From assembly GCF_003555545.1 (NCBI RefSeq), contig NZ_CP032157.1, forward strand, positions 4,096,546 through 4,160,545: 64,000 nucleotides of DNA. Direction: 5' to 3'. The stretch is from Paraflavitalea soli (GTDB lineage Bacteria; Bacteroidota; Bacteroidia; Chitinophagales; Chitinophagaceae). The position numbers were made by a program, and so were the translations under genes. Below are positions 16,715-25,176 of this stretch, piece after piece (the first letter of the stretch is position 1; each line of letters starts with the position of its first letter). The notes under the pieces are model-generated. The model saw nothing but the letters and a program-made list of their open reading frames with translations, had not been told where the DNA came from and ran no database searches.

Positions 16715-17764
16715 ATGTCAGTAAAAATCCCCCAAACCTGTCCAAAGTTCAGTCTATTCCTGTTTTTCCTGTTATTGTTGCAGTTTGCCCAGGGCCAAAC
16801 CGATTTCAGCCGGGTGGACCAATTGCTGGAAAAGAACAAGAAATTATTGGGTAACAATGTGGTAGCCCTGGTTTGGAAGGATGGCAAGGTCATTTATCAG
16901 AAGGAGATCGGAACGGATTTCACAGCCAAAACGCAGGCGCCGATCGCCAGCTGTAGTAAGTGGCTCACAGCGGCCACTATCATGACCCTGGTAGATGAAG
17001 GAAAAATATCATTGGATGATCAGGTCAGTAAATATATCCCGGTGCTGGACAAATACATGAAAGGATATATCACGATCCGGCAGTGCCTGTCGCATACGAC
17101 AGGTATTGATGGAAAAGGCGGGCTGGCAAGTTTATTACAACGCAAGAAATTTGAGTCGCTGGCAGATGAAGCGAATGCCATTGCCGCCAAAGAGATCTCC
17201 AATAACCCCGGAAAAGAGTTTGCCTATGGCAGCAGCGGCCTTAACCTGGCAGCCCGGGTAGCGGAGATCGTCAGCAAAAAGGATTTCAGCCGGCTGGTGC
17301 AGGAAAAGATCACGCGTCCACTGAAGATGCGGGCAACGACTTTCGTTAATGACAATGGCAATGCGCCCAATCCTTCAGGCGGGGCACAATCGAGCGCGCT
17401 TGATTATATGAATTTCCTGATCATGATCCTCAATAAAGGGGTATTTGAAGGCAAGCGTATATTGAGTGAGGAGTCGATCGGCGAGATGCAGAAGAACCAT
17501 TTTCCCGGACTGCCGGTGAAGTTTACGCCGAAGGTAGCGGAGGGATTTGAATACGGACTGGGGGAATGGATACAGGAAAAGGATGCCAATGGCAACAGCA
17601 CGGTGGTGAGCAGCCCTGGTCTTTTTGGCACCTGGCCCTATGTAGACAAATGCCGCGGTTATGCTGCGATCATTTTTGTAAAAACAATACTGGGTGAACA
17701 GAAGAAAGATTTCTACCTGCAGTTTAAAGAAGCGGTGGATGAGCAGGTGGGACCGTGTAAATGA
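16715..17764 (+). CDS. Serine hydrolase, class C beta-lactamase/penicillin-binding-like, secreted
   Basis: This 349-residue protein has a signal peptide (about 1-27, ending QFAQGQ). The SxxK motif is Ser79-Cys-Ser-Lys82 and the second motif is YGS in FAYGSSGLNLAARV. The third motif (KTG/HxG) appears degenerate around SSPGLFGTWPY. Family members are D-amino-acid esterases, peptidases or carboxypeptidases rather than true beta-lactamases. LSHTTGIDG is the typical LLxHTSGL segment. It probably acts in the periplasm on a small ester or amide. It is a single gene, convergent with xylB, and shares a perfect 22-bp-stem terminator with it. Confidence 0.9.
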   Translation: MSVKIPQTCPKFSLFLFFLLLLQFAQGQTDFSRVDQLLEKNKKLLGNNVVALVWKDGKVIYQKEIGTDFTAKTQAPIASCSKWLTAATIMTLVDEGKISLDDQVSKYIPVLDKYMKGYITIRQCLSHTTGIDGKGGLASLLQRKKFESLADEANAIAAKEISNNPGKEFAYGSSGLNLAARVAEIVSKKDFSRLVQEKITRPLKMRATTFVNDNGNAPNPSGGAQSSALDYMNFLIMILNKGVFEGKRILSEESIGEMQKNHFPGLPVKFTPKVAEGFEYGLGEWIQEKDANGNSTVVSSPGLFGTWPYVDKCRGYAAIIFVKTILGEQKKDFYLQFKEAVDEQVGPCK

Positions 17765-17780
17765 GAATACAGAATACAGA
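17763..17780. repeat. AGAATACAG-type short repeat
   Basis: Two tandem AGAATACAGA units overlap and follow the stop codon of the serine hydrolase gene. They match the unit found at 12820-12860. Confidence 0.4.
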
Positions 17781-17821
17781 AGCGCGGAAGGAATTAGCGC
17801 TTAGAGGTAGAATGTTTGTTC

Positions 17822-17872
17822 GAAAACTAAAACAGCGGCACAACTTTAGATTGTGCCGCTGTTTTAGTTTTC
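17822..17872. terminator. Bidirectional terminator between the serine hydrolase gene and xylB
   Basis: A perfect 22-bp stem (GAAAACTAAAACAGCGGCACAA and its complement) encloses a 7-nt loop, with A-rich and T-rich outer ends on both sides. It serves two convergent genes. Confidence 0.9.
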
Positions 17873-17885
17873 AGCCATCTGCTAA

Positions 17886-19370
17886 CTATAGCTCTTTCAA
17901 CAAAGCTTGTTTCCAATTGCCATAAATATCTTGATATTGTTGCTGTAAGGCTTTCTCAGGCTCTAGTTTTTTGATGACGTTCATACCTGCAAAACAGGAT
18001 GCGAAGTCGGGATAGATGCCTGCCCCTACACCTGCTGCACGGGCGGCGCCGGCAGCCCCATCGGTATTGTACAACTCCACTGTACAACCGGTAGTATTGG
18101 CAAACACGCTGCCAAACACATCGCTCAGGAACATGTTTGCATAGCCTGCCCGGATAGTCTTCAACTGCATGCCCATTTGCTGCATGATCTCCATACCGTA
18201 CTTGAGGGAAAACACGATGCCTTCCTGTGCGGCCCTGGCCACGTGGCCACGATCATGTCGGTTGAACTGGAGGCCCTGCAGCATAGCGCCCAGGTCTTTG
18301 TTTTCCAATACACGCTCGGCCCCGTTGCCAAAAGGGAAGAAACTTAATCCATCGGCGCCGGGAGTAATAGCAGCGGCCTGGGCATTCATATCCGCATAGG
18401 AAGCATTGGCAAAGAAATTCTTGCGCAGCCAGCTATTGAGGATGCCTGTGCCGTTTACACATAGCAGGATGCCATAGCGGGGCTTTTCTTCTGTATGGGT
18501 CACGTGCACAAAGGTGTTGACCCTCGATTTGGGATCATACTCCACTTTATCGGTAACACCATATACCACCCCGGAAGTACCAGCTGTAGCAGCCACTTCA
18601 CCGGGTTGCAATACGTTGAGCGAATAAGCATTGTTGGGCTGATCGCCGGCACGGTAACTGACGGGTGTACCTGCCTTCAGGCCCAGTAGATCAGCCGCTT
18701 CGCTGGTAATACGTCCCTGTTCGCCAAAAGTGGGTACAATGGCAGATAGCAGGTTTTCGTCTATTCCGTAATAATTCAGCAATTCTTTGGCAATGGCCTT
18801 TGTCTTAAAATTCCACAGGATGCCTTCGGACAGGCCAGAAATAGTTGTGGTTGCTTCGCCGGTGAGGCGCAGGGCGATGTAATCGCCGGGCAGCATGACC
18901 TTGTGTATCTTTTTATAAGTATCGGGTTCGTTTTCTTTCACCCATTTCAGTTTGGAGGCGGTGAAATTGCCGGGGGAATTGAGGAAATTGGACAGGCTGA
19001 AATCTTCTCCCAGAGCTTCAAATGCTTTGTTGCCATAGGTAACAGCCCTACCATCACACCAAATAATGGAGGGGCGCAAAGGCTTACCTGCTTTGTCTAC
19101 GCATACGAGACCATGCATTTGGTAAGAGATACCGATGGCAGCCACCTCATCGCCCTGAAAGGCGACCTGCTGACGCAATTTTTGTAAGGCATGCTGCAAC
19201 TCCTTCCACCACCTGTCGGGGTCCTGCTCGGCAAAACCTGCTTTAGGGGCATCTATGGGCATTTCTTCTGCCGGGGAAAAAGCAGTAGCGGCCAGCTTTC
19301 CGTTGGCTATTTCTATCAATGCGGCCTTAACGGAGGAAGAGCCAATATCGAAACCGAGTAAGTATTTCAC
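17886..19370 (-). CDS. xylB: Xylulokinase (FGGY-family carbohydrate kinase)
   Basis: This protein of about 494 residues phosphorylates D-xylulose to xylulose-5-phosphate for the pentose phosphate pathway. It starts LLGFDIGSSSVKAALIE (ATPase phosphate-1 motif), has the xylulokinase-like GISYQMHGLVCVD, and the C-terminal GAAGAARAAGVGAGIY segment. No ATG is present at the 5' end: GTG at 19368-19370 gives MKYLLGFDIGSSS, which matches the family start, while another GTG two codons upstream (19374-19376) is possible. No xylose isomerase or transporter is beside it, so the sugar is assigned by similarity only; other pentuloses remain possible. Confidence 0.88.
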   Translation of the reverse strand: MKYLLGFDIGSSSVKAALIEIANGKLAATAFSPAEEMPIDAPKAGFAEQDPDRWWKELQHALQKLRQQVAFQGDEVAAIGISYQMHGLVCVDKAGKPLRPSIIWCDGRAVTYGNKAFEALGEDFSLSNFLNSPGNFTASKLKWVKENEPDTYKKIHKVMLPGDYIALRLTGEATTTISGLSEGILWNFKTKAIAKELLNYYGIDENLLSAIVPTFGEQGRITSEAADLLGLKAGTPVSYRAGDQPNNAYSLNVLQPGEVAATAGTSGVVYGVTDKVEYDPKSRVNTFVHVTHTEEKPRYGILLCVNGTGILNSWLRKNFFANASYADMNAQAAAITPGADGLSFFPFGNGAERVLENKDLGAMLQGLQFNRHDRGHVARAAQEGIVFSLKYGMEIMQQMGMQLKTIRAGYANMFLSDVFGSVFANTTGCTVELYNTDGAAGAARAAGVGAGIYPDFASCFAGMNVIKKLEPEKALQQQYQDIYGNWKQALLKEL

Positions 19371-19526
19371 AATCACTTTTTATTTAATAAAGAAGGGGTA
19401 TTTCTACCGGGTAGCCAATTTAGGCAATTTATCGGGCCGGGAAAACAATTTACCTTTAAATAAGCCCTGAAGCAGGGAGAGCAGGAGCAAAATGATACGA
19501 TAAAGACAATTTAAACATTTCTCGCT

Positions 19527-19871
19527 ATGTACGAACCCAAATACAAGCCATTGGCTCCCCGCAGGGTATTTTACCTGCGTGTGGCCAATAACCTGTTGAT
19601 CGGTGCAGGTATCCTTGGCATTTCGCTGTTGATCGGCATCCTCGGCTTTCATTATACGTGTGATCATATCCGCTGGCTGGATGCGTTTCACAATGCTTCG
19701 ATGTTATTATCGGGCATGGGGCCGGTTTTGGATCACCTGTGTGATAAAGGGATATGGTTCTCTTCTTTCTATGCCTTGTTCAGCGGGGTAGTGTTCATCA
19801 CCAATATAGGTTTTATACTGGCGCCTGTGATCCATCGATTCTTTCATAAATTGCACCTTCAGGAGAAATAG
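19527..19871 (+). CDS. Small two-helix membrane protein resembling a potassium-channel pore
   Basis: This 114-residue protein has a first membrane helix (about 20-43, [22 protein letters not shown]), an amphipathic re-entrant-like segment [18 protein letters not shown], and a second helix (about 78-100). This helix-pore-helix order resembles a K+ channel subunit, but the filter position reads SGMGPV rather than TVGYG. I do not recognise an experimentally defined family. It ends with a basic tail ([12 protein letters not shown]). It is followed by a repeat-rich gap and queG. A channel function is a structural guess only. Confidence 0.65.
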   Translation: MYEPKYKPLAPRRVFYLRVANNLLIGAGILGISLLIGILGFHYTCDHIRWLDAFHNASMLLSGMGPVLDHLCDKGIWFSSFYALFSGVVFITNIGFILAPVIHRFFHKLHLQEK

Positions 19872-19962
19872 TCGGAAAGACCGGAAGTCAGAAAGTCCGA
19901 AAGACAGTACGGCTGTCAGCAGGTTTCTTAAGAACTTCCGGACTTACCAACATCCGGACTTT
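19871..19962. repeat. Inverted array of AAAGTCCGGA-type units
   Basis: The left arm (19871-19906) reiterates GGAAAGACCGGAAGTCAGAAAG-like units and the right arm (19929-19962) is their reverse complement (CTTCCGGACTTACCAACATC...). About 22 of 29 positions pair. It lies between two plus-strand genes. The same unit without the second arm occurs at 28816-28861. Confidence 0.7.
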
Positions 19963-19966
19963 ATTT

Positions 19967-20923
19967 ATGCGCACTATTGAGCAACATACTACACTCATTA
20001 AAACCTATGCTGCGCAGCTGGGGTTTGATTATTGTGGCATTGCCAGGGCGCAGCGGCTGGATGAGGATGCGCGGCGGCTGGAGAGCTGGTTGCAGCAGGG
20101 TATGCATGGTTCGATGGGGTATATGGAAAACCATTTTGAGCTGCGGATAGATCCCACCAAGCTGGTACCCGGCGCACAATCGGTGATCACGCTATTGCTG
20201 AATTACTACCCGGCAGAACAGCAGGACCCGGATTCGCTACAGGTAGCCAAGTATGCCTATGGGAAAGATTATCATGAAGTAATACGGGAAAAGCTCAACC
20301 GGCTGCTGGCACTGATAAAACTCCATATCGGGGAAGTACAGGGAAGGGGGTTTGTAGATTCGGCCCCGGTATTGGAAAGGACCTGGGCGCAACGAAGCGG
20401 CCTGGGATGGATTGGCAAAAACGGTAACCTGCTGACGAAGCAGGGAGGCTCTTTTTTCTTTATCGCTACGCTGATCACGGACCTGCCGCTACGGTATGAT
20501 GATCCTTATGCCAAGGATTTTTGCGGCACTTGCACAAAATGCATTGATGCCTGCCCTACGGATGCTATCCTGGACAATAAGGTGGTGGATGGGAGTAAGT
20601 GTATTTCGTATTTTACGATTGAATTAAAAGATAAGCTGATCCCCGGAGAAATGAAGAACAAGTTTGACAACTGGTTCTTTGGCTGCGATACCTGCCAGGA
20701 TGTATGTCCCTGGAACCGGTTTGCGCAGGCTACGCAGGAGACTGAATTCTCACCCATTCCTGAATTGCTTCATTTTACAACTGCCGAATGGCAGTCCTTG
20801 ACAGAAGACGCTTTCAAAAAGATATTCCGTCATTCTCCGCTCAAGCGATCCAAATTCTCGGGCATTCAACGTAACCTGACCTTTGTACAAAACACTTTCG
20901 ATGGAGAAGGCCCTGGTCAATAA
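19967..20923 (+). CDS. queG: Epoxyqueuosine reductase
   Basis: This 318-residue enzyme reduces epoxyqueuosine to queuosine at position 34 of tRNAs with GUN anticodons. It has the N-terminal cobalamin-binding domain and two 4Fe-4S motifs, [16 protein letters not shown] and [11 protein letters not shown], as in characterised Que[14 protein letters not shown] and [12 protein letters not shown] are conserved family signatures. The length matches cytoplasmic QueG of Bacteroidota, which lack the C-terminal HEAT repeats of longer forms. The gene overlaps a 55-codon open frame at its 3' end. No other queuosine gene lies in the window. Confidence 0.96.
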   Translation: MRTIEQHTTLIKTYAAQLGFDYCGIARAQRLDEDARRLESWLQQGMHGSMGYMENHFELRIDPTKLVPGAQSVITLLLNYYPAEQQDPDSLQVAKYAYGKDYHEVIREKLNRLLALIKLHIGEVQGRGFVDSAPVLERTWAQRSGLGWIGKNGNLLTKQGGSFFFIATLITDLPLRYDDPYAKDFCGTCTKCIDACPTDAILDNKVVDGSKCISYFTIELKDKLIPGEMKNKFDNWFFGCDTCQDVCPWNRFAQATQETEFSPIPELLHFTTAEWQSLTEDAFKKIFRHSPLKRSKFSGIQRNLTFVQNTFDGEGPGQ

Positions 20924-21068
20924 AAATAAAGGTGAGGGCAAACAAAAGCAATATATAGACTGGATCTACAGCGCCAAAAAAGAAGAAACCCGGATAGAAC
21001 GGTTGGCCGAAACCATTAACCGCCTAAGCCGGGGTTTGACATTGCGACAGAACAATAGCAGTGAATAG
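20901..21068 (+). CDS. Small protein resembling the C-terminal YdeI/OmdA motif
   Basis: This is a 55-residue frame whose ATG (20901) lies inside the last 23 bases of queG in another frame. The segment [31 protein letters not shown] matches the recurring C-terminal signature (wI..AK..eTR..Ri...i..L..G) of the bacteriocin-protection YdeI/OmpD-associated family (OmdA, usually about 190 residues). It is either a free-standing short form or the end of a truncated gene. It is highly charged and lacks membrane segments. Translational coupling to queG would be expected if it is real. Confidence 0.55.
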   Translation: MEKALVNKNKGEGKQKQYIDWIYSAKKEETRIERLAETINRLSRGLTLRQNNSSE

Positions 21069-21077
21069 CAAGTAAAA

Positions 21078-21629
21078 TCAGATCTTGTACCCTACTTTCA
21101 GGGAAAACCTGTTGAGCTTGTATTTATAGGTACTTGTATAATAAGTATAATCGAGGCCTTTAAAACTATAGCCCACACTCATCAACAAGGCATTCTTATT
21201 TTTCAATCCAATATAATATCCCACACCTACATCATAAAAGAGACCGGGATCATAATCCTTCGAGGCATAATCATCTTTATTATACTTTTTTTCTGCCGAG
21301 AATTGTATGCCGCCATCGGCGTACAGAAATGGCGTGGCGGGCTTTGTCAGCAGGCTTTTGCGTATATCCAGGAAAAGGGGGACGGTTAAGGCACTATAGG
21401 TATCCAGCCCTACCCCGACCCCCACAGACCATGTTTTGTAGCGAACACCGTTGATGGTTTGCAATTGGATACCATTGTCATTTTCTCCGGTGACTACTCC
21501 AAACTGATTGATGGAACTAAAGCCAAAGGAGCTGTTCTTTTTAGTCTTTGCAGGTGCATCAGACTGCGCCAGGGTGCTTGCTGCAAGGCTACACAGGATG
21601 GCCGTTATCAAAGTGTATTTCCTGAACAT
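21078..21629 (-). CDS. Outer-membrane beta-barrel protein, small
   Basis: This 183-residue protein has a signal peptide (MFRKYTLITAILCSLAASTLAQ). The rest alternates polar and aromatic residues and ends in KLNRFSLKVGYKI, as in eight-stranded barrels. Strand-like segments include TWSVGVGVGLDTYSALTVPLFLDIR and FYDVGVGYYIGLKNKNALLMSVGY. The ATG at 21629 is preferred over an upstream TTG because it begins the signal peptide. It is the last gene of the sigma-led run, 7 bp after the LVIVD lipoprotein. Its role is unknown; it could be the outer-membrane partner of that lipoprotein. Confidence 0.75.
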   Translation of the reverse strand: MFRKYTLITAILCSLAASTLAQSDAPAKTKKNSSFGFSSINQFGVVTGENDNGIQLQTINGVRYKTWSVGVGVGLDTYSALTVPLFLDIRKSLLTKPATPFLYADGGIQFSAEKKYNKDDYASKDYDPGLFYDVGVGYYIGLKNKNALLMSVGYSFKGLDYTYYTSTYKYKLNRFSLKVGYKI

Positions 21630-21636
21630 TCGGTTA

Positions 21637-22902
21637 CTATTTATCAAGAACGATTTTACTCAGCAATTTAATATTGCTCACATCGGCATAGTTGAATTGG
21701 TACAATCCATCTTTAGCTACTACGAGTGCGCGTTTGTTGTAGGCAATCACATCATAGGCATCGATACCTTCTATCTTTTTAAGGAGTTTGAGGTCGCTTA
21801 CATTGGCAGCGTCATATACCTTTACCCCATCCTGCCCATCACAAATAAACAGGAGGTTATTGTCTTTGGACAGTCCGTGGGGATTGGTCATGGGATATAC
21901 CTTCACCATAGAAGGACTGATAGGATTGACAATGCTCAATACTTCCAGTTGGTTGGTAAATCCCTGGCAGGCGGTGCCGGAACGCAGGGTTACATAGGCA
22001 TACTCATCATCAGCAATAACCGGATCGCAACTACGTACATGAGAGAAAGTGCCCTGTGCAGTGGGAGCAACGGGGCTCGTTACATTATAGATGTACATGC
22101 CGGAGGTTGACCCGATGAACAATTTATCTTTAAATGGAAATATGGTTTCGATTCCGCCGTTATTGAGGTTTATCTTATTTACATAAGCAGGCTGCTGCGC
22201 AGTAGTTACATCAAACGTATTCAAGGTGCTGTTGGAAACAGTATACAGGTAATTGTTGATGAGTGTGAACCTTGCCATAGAACCTCCCTGACCACCGCCT
22301 AAATTGGGAGATGCATAATTGCCCTTACTGTCTGCACTGGCCAGGGAATAATAGGTTTCGTAGAGCATCCTGTAGGATTCGCAATCTACGGTAGTATCCC
22401 GCTCCTGCCAACTTACCACCACTCTTATTGAATCGGGGTTTATATTTCCTGCAGAAGAATAATAAATGGCGCGATGAGGGAATACGTTGTTGAGAAAATT
22501 CTTAGCCACTACTTCCTGCGGATTGCTGATATCAAAAGTGACGAGATCGCTCCAGGAGTCTGCGTATAAAGTATTGCCTTTTACTGCCAGGTCTACATTC
22601 CCTGGTATATTCACAAAAGCGATGTTCTTGGGAGAAGCAGGATCGCTGTTGTCAATGATGTGGATGCCTTTTTGCTGTTCGTTCAGGAAAATATACTTAC
22701 CGTAGATATATAATTTCCCGGGCGCCTTTAATGGCTGCGGGGAACTGCTCTTCATTTCTTTCCTTACCTGGCTCAGTGTTTTATATACCGGAGCATAGAG
22801 CTTGTAAGTTTGCGTACAATGGTCTTTAAGACAGCTGCTCAACGAAAGCAGGCATAGTAAAGACATCGCCCATAAGAGCGCGCTTTGGTTATTCCGCATC
22901 AT
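21637..22902 (-). CDS. LVIVD-repeat beta-propeller lipoprotein
   Basis: This 421-residue protein starts MMRNNQSALLWAMSLLCLLSLSSCLKD, a lipoprotein signal. The body repeats blades of the form GIHIIDNSDPASPKNIAFV, LVTFDISNPQEVVAKNFL, LNTFDVTTAQQPAYVNKI, MYIYNVTSPVAPTAQGTF and VKVYDAANVSDLKLLKKI, which are LVIVD repeats forming a propeller. About seven blades can be counted. The longest frame starts 32 codons earlier inside the previous gene and is not credible. It follows the beta-barrel gene by 53 bp and precedes a small barrel gene by 7 bp, so it belongs to the sigma-led unit. It is probably an outer-membrane lipoprotein; its ligand is unknown. Confidence 0.82.
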   Translation of the reverse strand: MMRNNQSALLWAMSLLCLLSLSSCLKDHCTQTYKLYAPVYKTLSQVRKEMKSSSPQPLKAPGKLYIYGKYIFLNEQQKGIHIIDNSDPASPKNIAFVNIPGNVDLAVKGNTLYADSWSDLVTFDISNPQEVVAKNFLNNVFPHRAIYYSSAGNINPDSIRVVVSWQERDTTVDCESYRMLYETYYSLASADSKGNYASPNLGGGQGGSMARFTLINNYLYTVSNSTLNTFDVTTAQQPAYVNKINLNNGGIETIFPFKDKLFIGSTSGMYIYNVTSPVAPTAQGTFSHVRSCDPVIADDEYAYVTLRSGTACQGFTNQLEVLSIVNPISPSMVKVYPMTNPHGLSKDNNLLFICDGQDGVKVYDAANVSDLKLLKKIEGIDAYDVIAYNKRALVVAKDGLYQFNYADVSNIKLLSKIVLDK

Positions 22903-22955
22903 AAAAAAGGGTTTCGTATCTGACAGCGGAACAGGAAAGAGCGTTGCCTCTCTGT

Positions 22956-24518
22956 TTATTTTTTCAATAATACAGTGGCACGTAAACCTACAGACCATAA
23001 ATGCTGACCGGTAGAATACTCTTTCTGCAGCAAGGGACTGATATTGTAACGCATAACGGGGCCTATGGACAAGGGATGGGCCGACTGGGAAAACAGTTGC
23101 ACATTAAAACCCGTAGCAGCAACCCATTGTACTTTGTTGAAGAGTGTATTGTCTTTATAATAAACCCCACCCAATCCATCATAATGCAGTGCATTGGTGT
23201 TGAGCAATTTTGAAACAGAGAAGCCGGCATCCCATGTAATGGGTAAACGTTTTCCCTTATTCAGCTGGGTATGCAAGGTTACAGGCAACTCAATAAAGTG
23301 GTAGCGGTTAGTGTATTCCTGGGTGTTATTGGCGTCATAATAGGACGATACCAGCTGCGAAGTGGAAGGCGCCCGGTTGACGGTCCTGTTGTTGTTGACC
23401 TTGGTACCAACAACCTGGCGTGCGCTCAGGTAGGTATATTGAAGTCCTACTGATAAACTTAAGCGTTTCGACAATGTACGTCGGGCAAATCCTCCAATGG
23501 AATAAGCAGGTCCCATAGAGAGGGAAGATGCTTTATTGACTGGCCGCGGAAACTGCGGGGCCATGGAAATAGCATTGTTGAAATTGGGTGATGCCAGATC
23601 AGCCACAGGAGAATTGCCACTTTTCAGGAAACCAAACAATCCTTCTTCGGTAACGCCTGAGTAACCACCTTCTGCCTGTACACCAAACTGCCATTTGGAA
23701 GCTCCTTTTTTCTTTTCAGGCTGTTTCGCTTTTACAACGGTGGCTGGTGTAGCTGGTAGGGCGGCGATTGTTGCTGTGCTGTCTTTCGCCAGGCTATCAA
23801 CAGGTATTACCTGGGCCAGGCTGCTATCGGCGGCGGGCACTATAGTGGCCATGGCTGTTGAATCCTCAACAGGCTGCCTGGTATCGTTGCCGGTTATTGT
23901 TTCAATATCAGTGTTTTGCTCTTTGTTGACTACCGGTTCCTGTACCGGAGTAGCCGGTTTATGTTTGACAGCCAGGGGTACAGCAGATGGTTGTTGTTTG
24001 ATCCTGGCAGGTTTCTTTATTGGCTGCTTCGCCAGCGCAGGTGCTGGTAGCTTGTTTTCGGTGTTGAGGTCTTTGCTCTTTACCGATGGGTTGGCAGCCG
24101 ATTGGGTAGCTGGCTGTTGACCGGCAGCTGCATGACTGTTATGAGAAGGATCAGGCGTTGGTGTTGTTTCGCCGGTGGTTGCTTTGCTGGCTGTAACCGG
24201 CTCATTTATTGGTGAATCAGTATTGGCTTGTGTTTGTGTAGATCCTTTTGTCGATAGCTTATTATTTGGTGTGGCAGAAGAGGAAGGAACAGCTTGTTTT
24301 ACCAGATCCTGTGTTGCAGGCCCGGAAGATTGGGTCATGGCAAAATAGCCACCTGCGCCCAACATCAGGAGGGCTATGGGCAGCCATAATATCATGCGGC
24401 GGCGGCGTTTATCCCTTCGGATGTTTTTCTCCACCTCCGTCCAGACAGCATCGGATGGACGCAATTTTAATTGCTCCAGCCTGACCTGTACCTGTTTCTC
24501 AAAATCATGGTCGGACAT
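22956..24518 (-). CDS. Inner-membrane-anchored outer-membrane beta-barrel protein, sigma-linked (second copy of the plan)
   Basis: This 520-residue protein has a charged cytoplasmic-type head (1-41) containing LRPSDAVWTEVEKNIRRDKRRRR, a single membrane helix (about 42-62), a Thr/Pro/Ala/Ser/Lys-rich linker (63-275), and a C-terminal barrel-like domain (276-520) beginning WQFGVQAEGGYSG and ending LWSVGLRATVLLKK. There is no cleavable signal. Its gene overlaps the ECF sigma gene by 14 bp. The plan, the gene order and the linker length (213 residues, against 212 in the protein at 9245-10675) repeat the first locus, although the linkers do not align by eye. It may be a one-protein link between outer membrane and sigma factor; this is inference. 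Confidence 0.8.
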   Translation of the reverse strand: MSDHDFEKQVQVRLEQLKLRPSDAVWTEVEKNIRRDKRRRRMILWLPIALLMLGAGGYFAMTQSSGPATQDLVKQAVPSSSATPNNKLSTKGSTQTQANTDSPINEPVTASKATTGETTPTPDPSHNSHAAAGQQPATQSAANPSVKSKDLNTENKLPAPALAKQPIKKPARIKQQPSAVPLAVKHKPATPVQEPVVNKEQNTDIETITGNDTRQPVEDSTAMATIVPAADSSLAQVIPVDSLAKDSTATIAALPATPATVVKAKQPEKKKGASKWQFGVQAEGGYSGVTEEGLFGFLKSGNSPVADLASPNFNNAISMAPQFPRPVNKASSLSMGPAYSIGGFARRTLSKRLSLSVGLQYTYLSARQVVGTKVNNNRTVNRAPSTSQLVSSYYDANNTQEYTNRYHFIELPVTLHTQLNKGKRLPITWDAGFSVSKLLNTNALHYDGLGGVYYKDNTLFNKVQWVAATGFNVQLFSQSAHPLSIGPVMRYNISPLLQKEYSTGQHLWSVGLRATVLLKK

Positions 24519-25065
24519 ACGTTTCGTTTTTTGTTTCCATATTTTGCTTTCTCAACCAGGTGATGAGCAAAGCACGGGCACGGGCATATTGTGAACGGGA
24601 AGTGCCTTCGTTGATACCGAGCATTTTCCCGATTTCTACATGTGAAAAACCCTCCACCGCATGGAGGTTAAAAATAGTCTGGTATCCGGTTGGTAACTGT
24701 CGTATTAGTTCTGCCAGGTCTTTGGCAAGCAGCTTTACTTCAGGATTATCAGCCGACACTGGATGCAGGCTCGTGTCGAAGTAAGCGAGGTCGGTTTGGT
24801 AGCGGCTGTTCTTCTTGAGGTAATTGAGGGCCGTATTGACCATAATACGCCGGATCCATCCCCCCAACTCGCCTTCAAACTTATATTGGTCCAGGTGTTT
24901 GAATACTTTAATAAATCCTTCCTGTAGTACATCTTCGGCATCGGTCATAGACTTGGTGTACCGGTAGCAAATACCGAGCATCCCCTCGGCAAAATGCTCG
25001 TAGAGCTGTCGCTGGGCTTCCGGTCGCCCCTTTAAACATTCTTTAACCAGCCGATTATAGTCCAT
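24505..25065 (-). CDS. RNA polymerase ECF-type sigma factor
   Basis: This 186-residue protein has sigma region 2 (ALGICYRYTKSMTDAEDVLQEGFIKVFKHLDQY-like segment, about 28-65) with the core-binding DAEDVLQEGF motif, and region 4 (TGYQTIFNLHAVEGFSHVEIGKML, then SRSQYARARALLITWL). It heads a four-gene unit: barrel protein, LVIVD lipoprotein and small barrel protein. It resembles the sigma at 10659-11249 in both regions, and the two loci probably derive from one ancestral module. An ATG at 25063-25065 is in place. A near-match to the -7 box (AACCTTTG on the minus strand) lies about 27 nt upstream. Confidence 0.94.
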   Translation of the reverse strand: MDYNRLVKECLKGRPEAQRQLYEHFAEGMLGICYRYTKSMTDAEDVLQEGFIKVFKHLDQYKFEGELGGWIRRIMVNTALNYLKKNSRYQTDLAYFDTSLHPVSADNPEVKLLAKDLAELIRQLPTGYQTIFNLHAVEGFSHVEIGKMLGINEGTSRSQYARARALLITWLRKQNMETKNETYVRP

Positions 25066-25161
25066 CTATATACTACACGTGACAGTTTACAAAGGTTATA
25101 CGTTGCACCCGAGGTGCTTTTTTGGATGAGCCCCACCGGCGCAGGATGACAGAAGAGTCTT

Positions 25162-25169
25162 TACCTTTG
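25162..25169 (+). promoter_or_regulatory. Bacteroidota -7 box (TACCTTTG) for bioA
   Basis: This exact TAnnTTTG match ends 7 nt before the bioA ATG, so transcription would begin at or next to the start codon. No spaced TTTG is visible upstream. Confidence 0.45.
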
Positions 25170-25176
25170 TCCTCCT

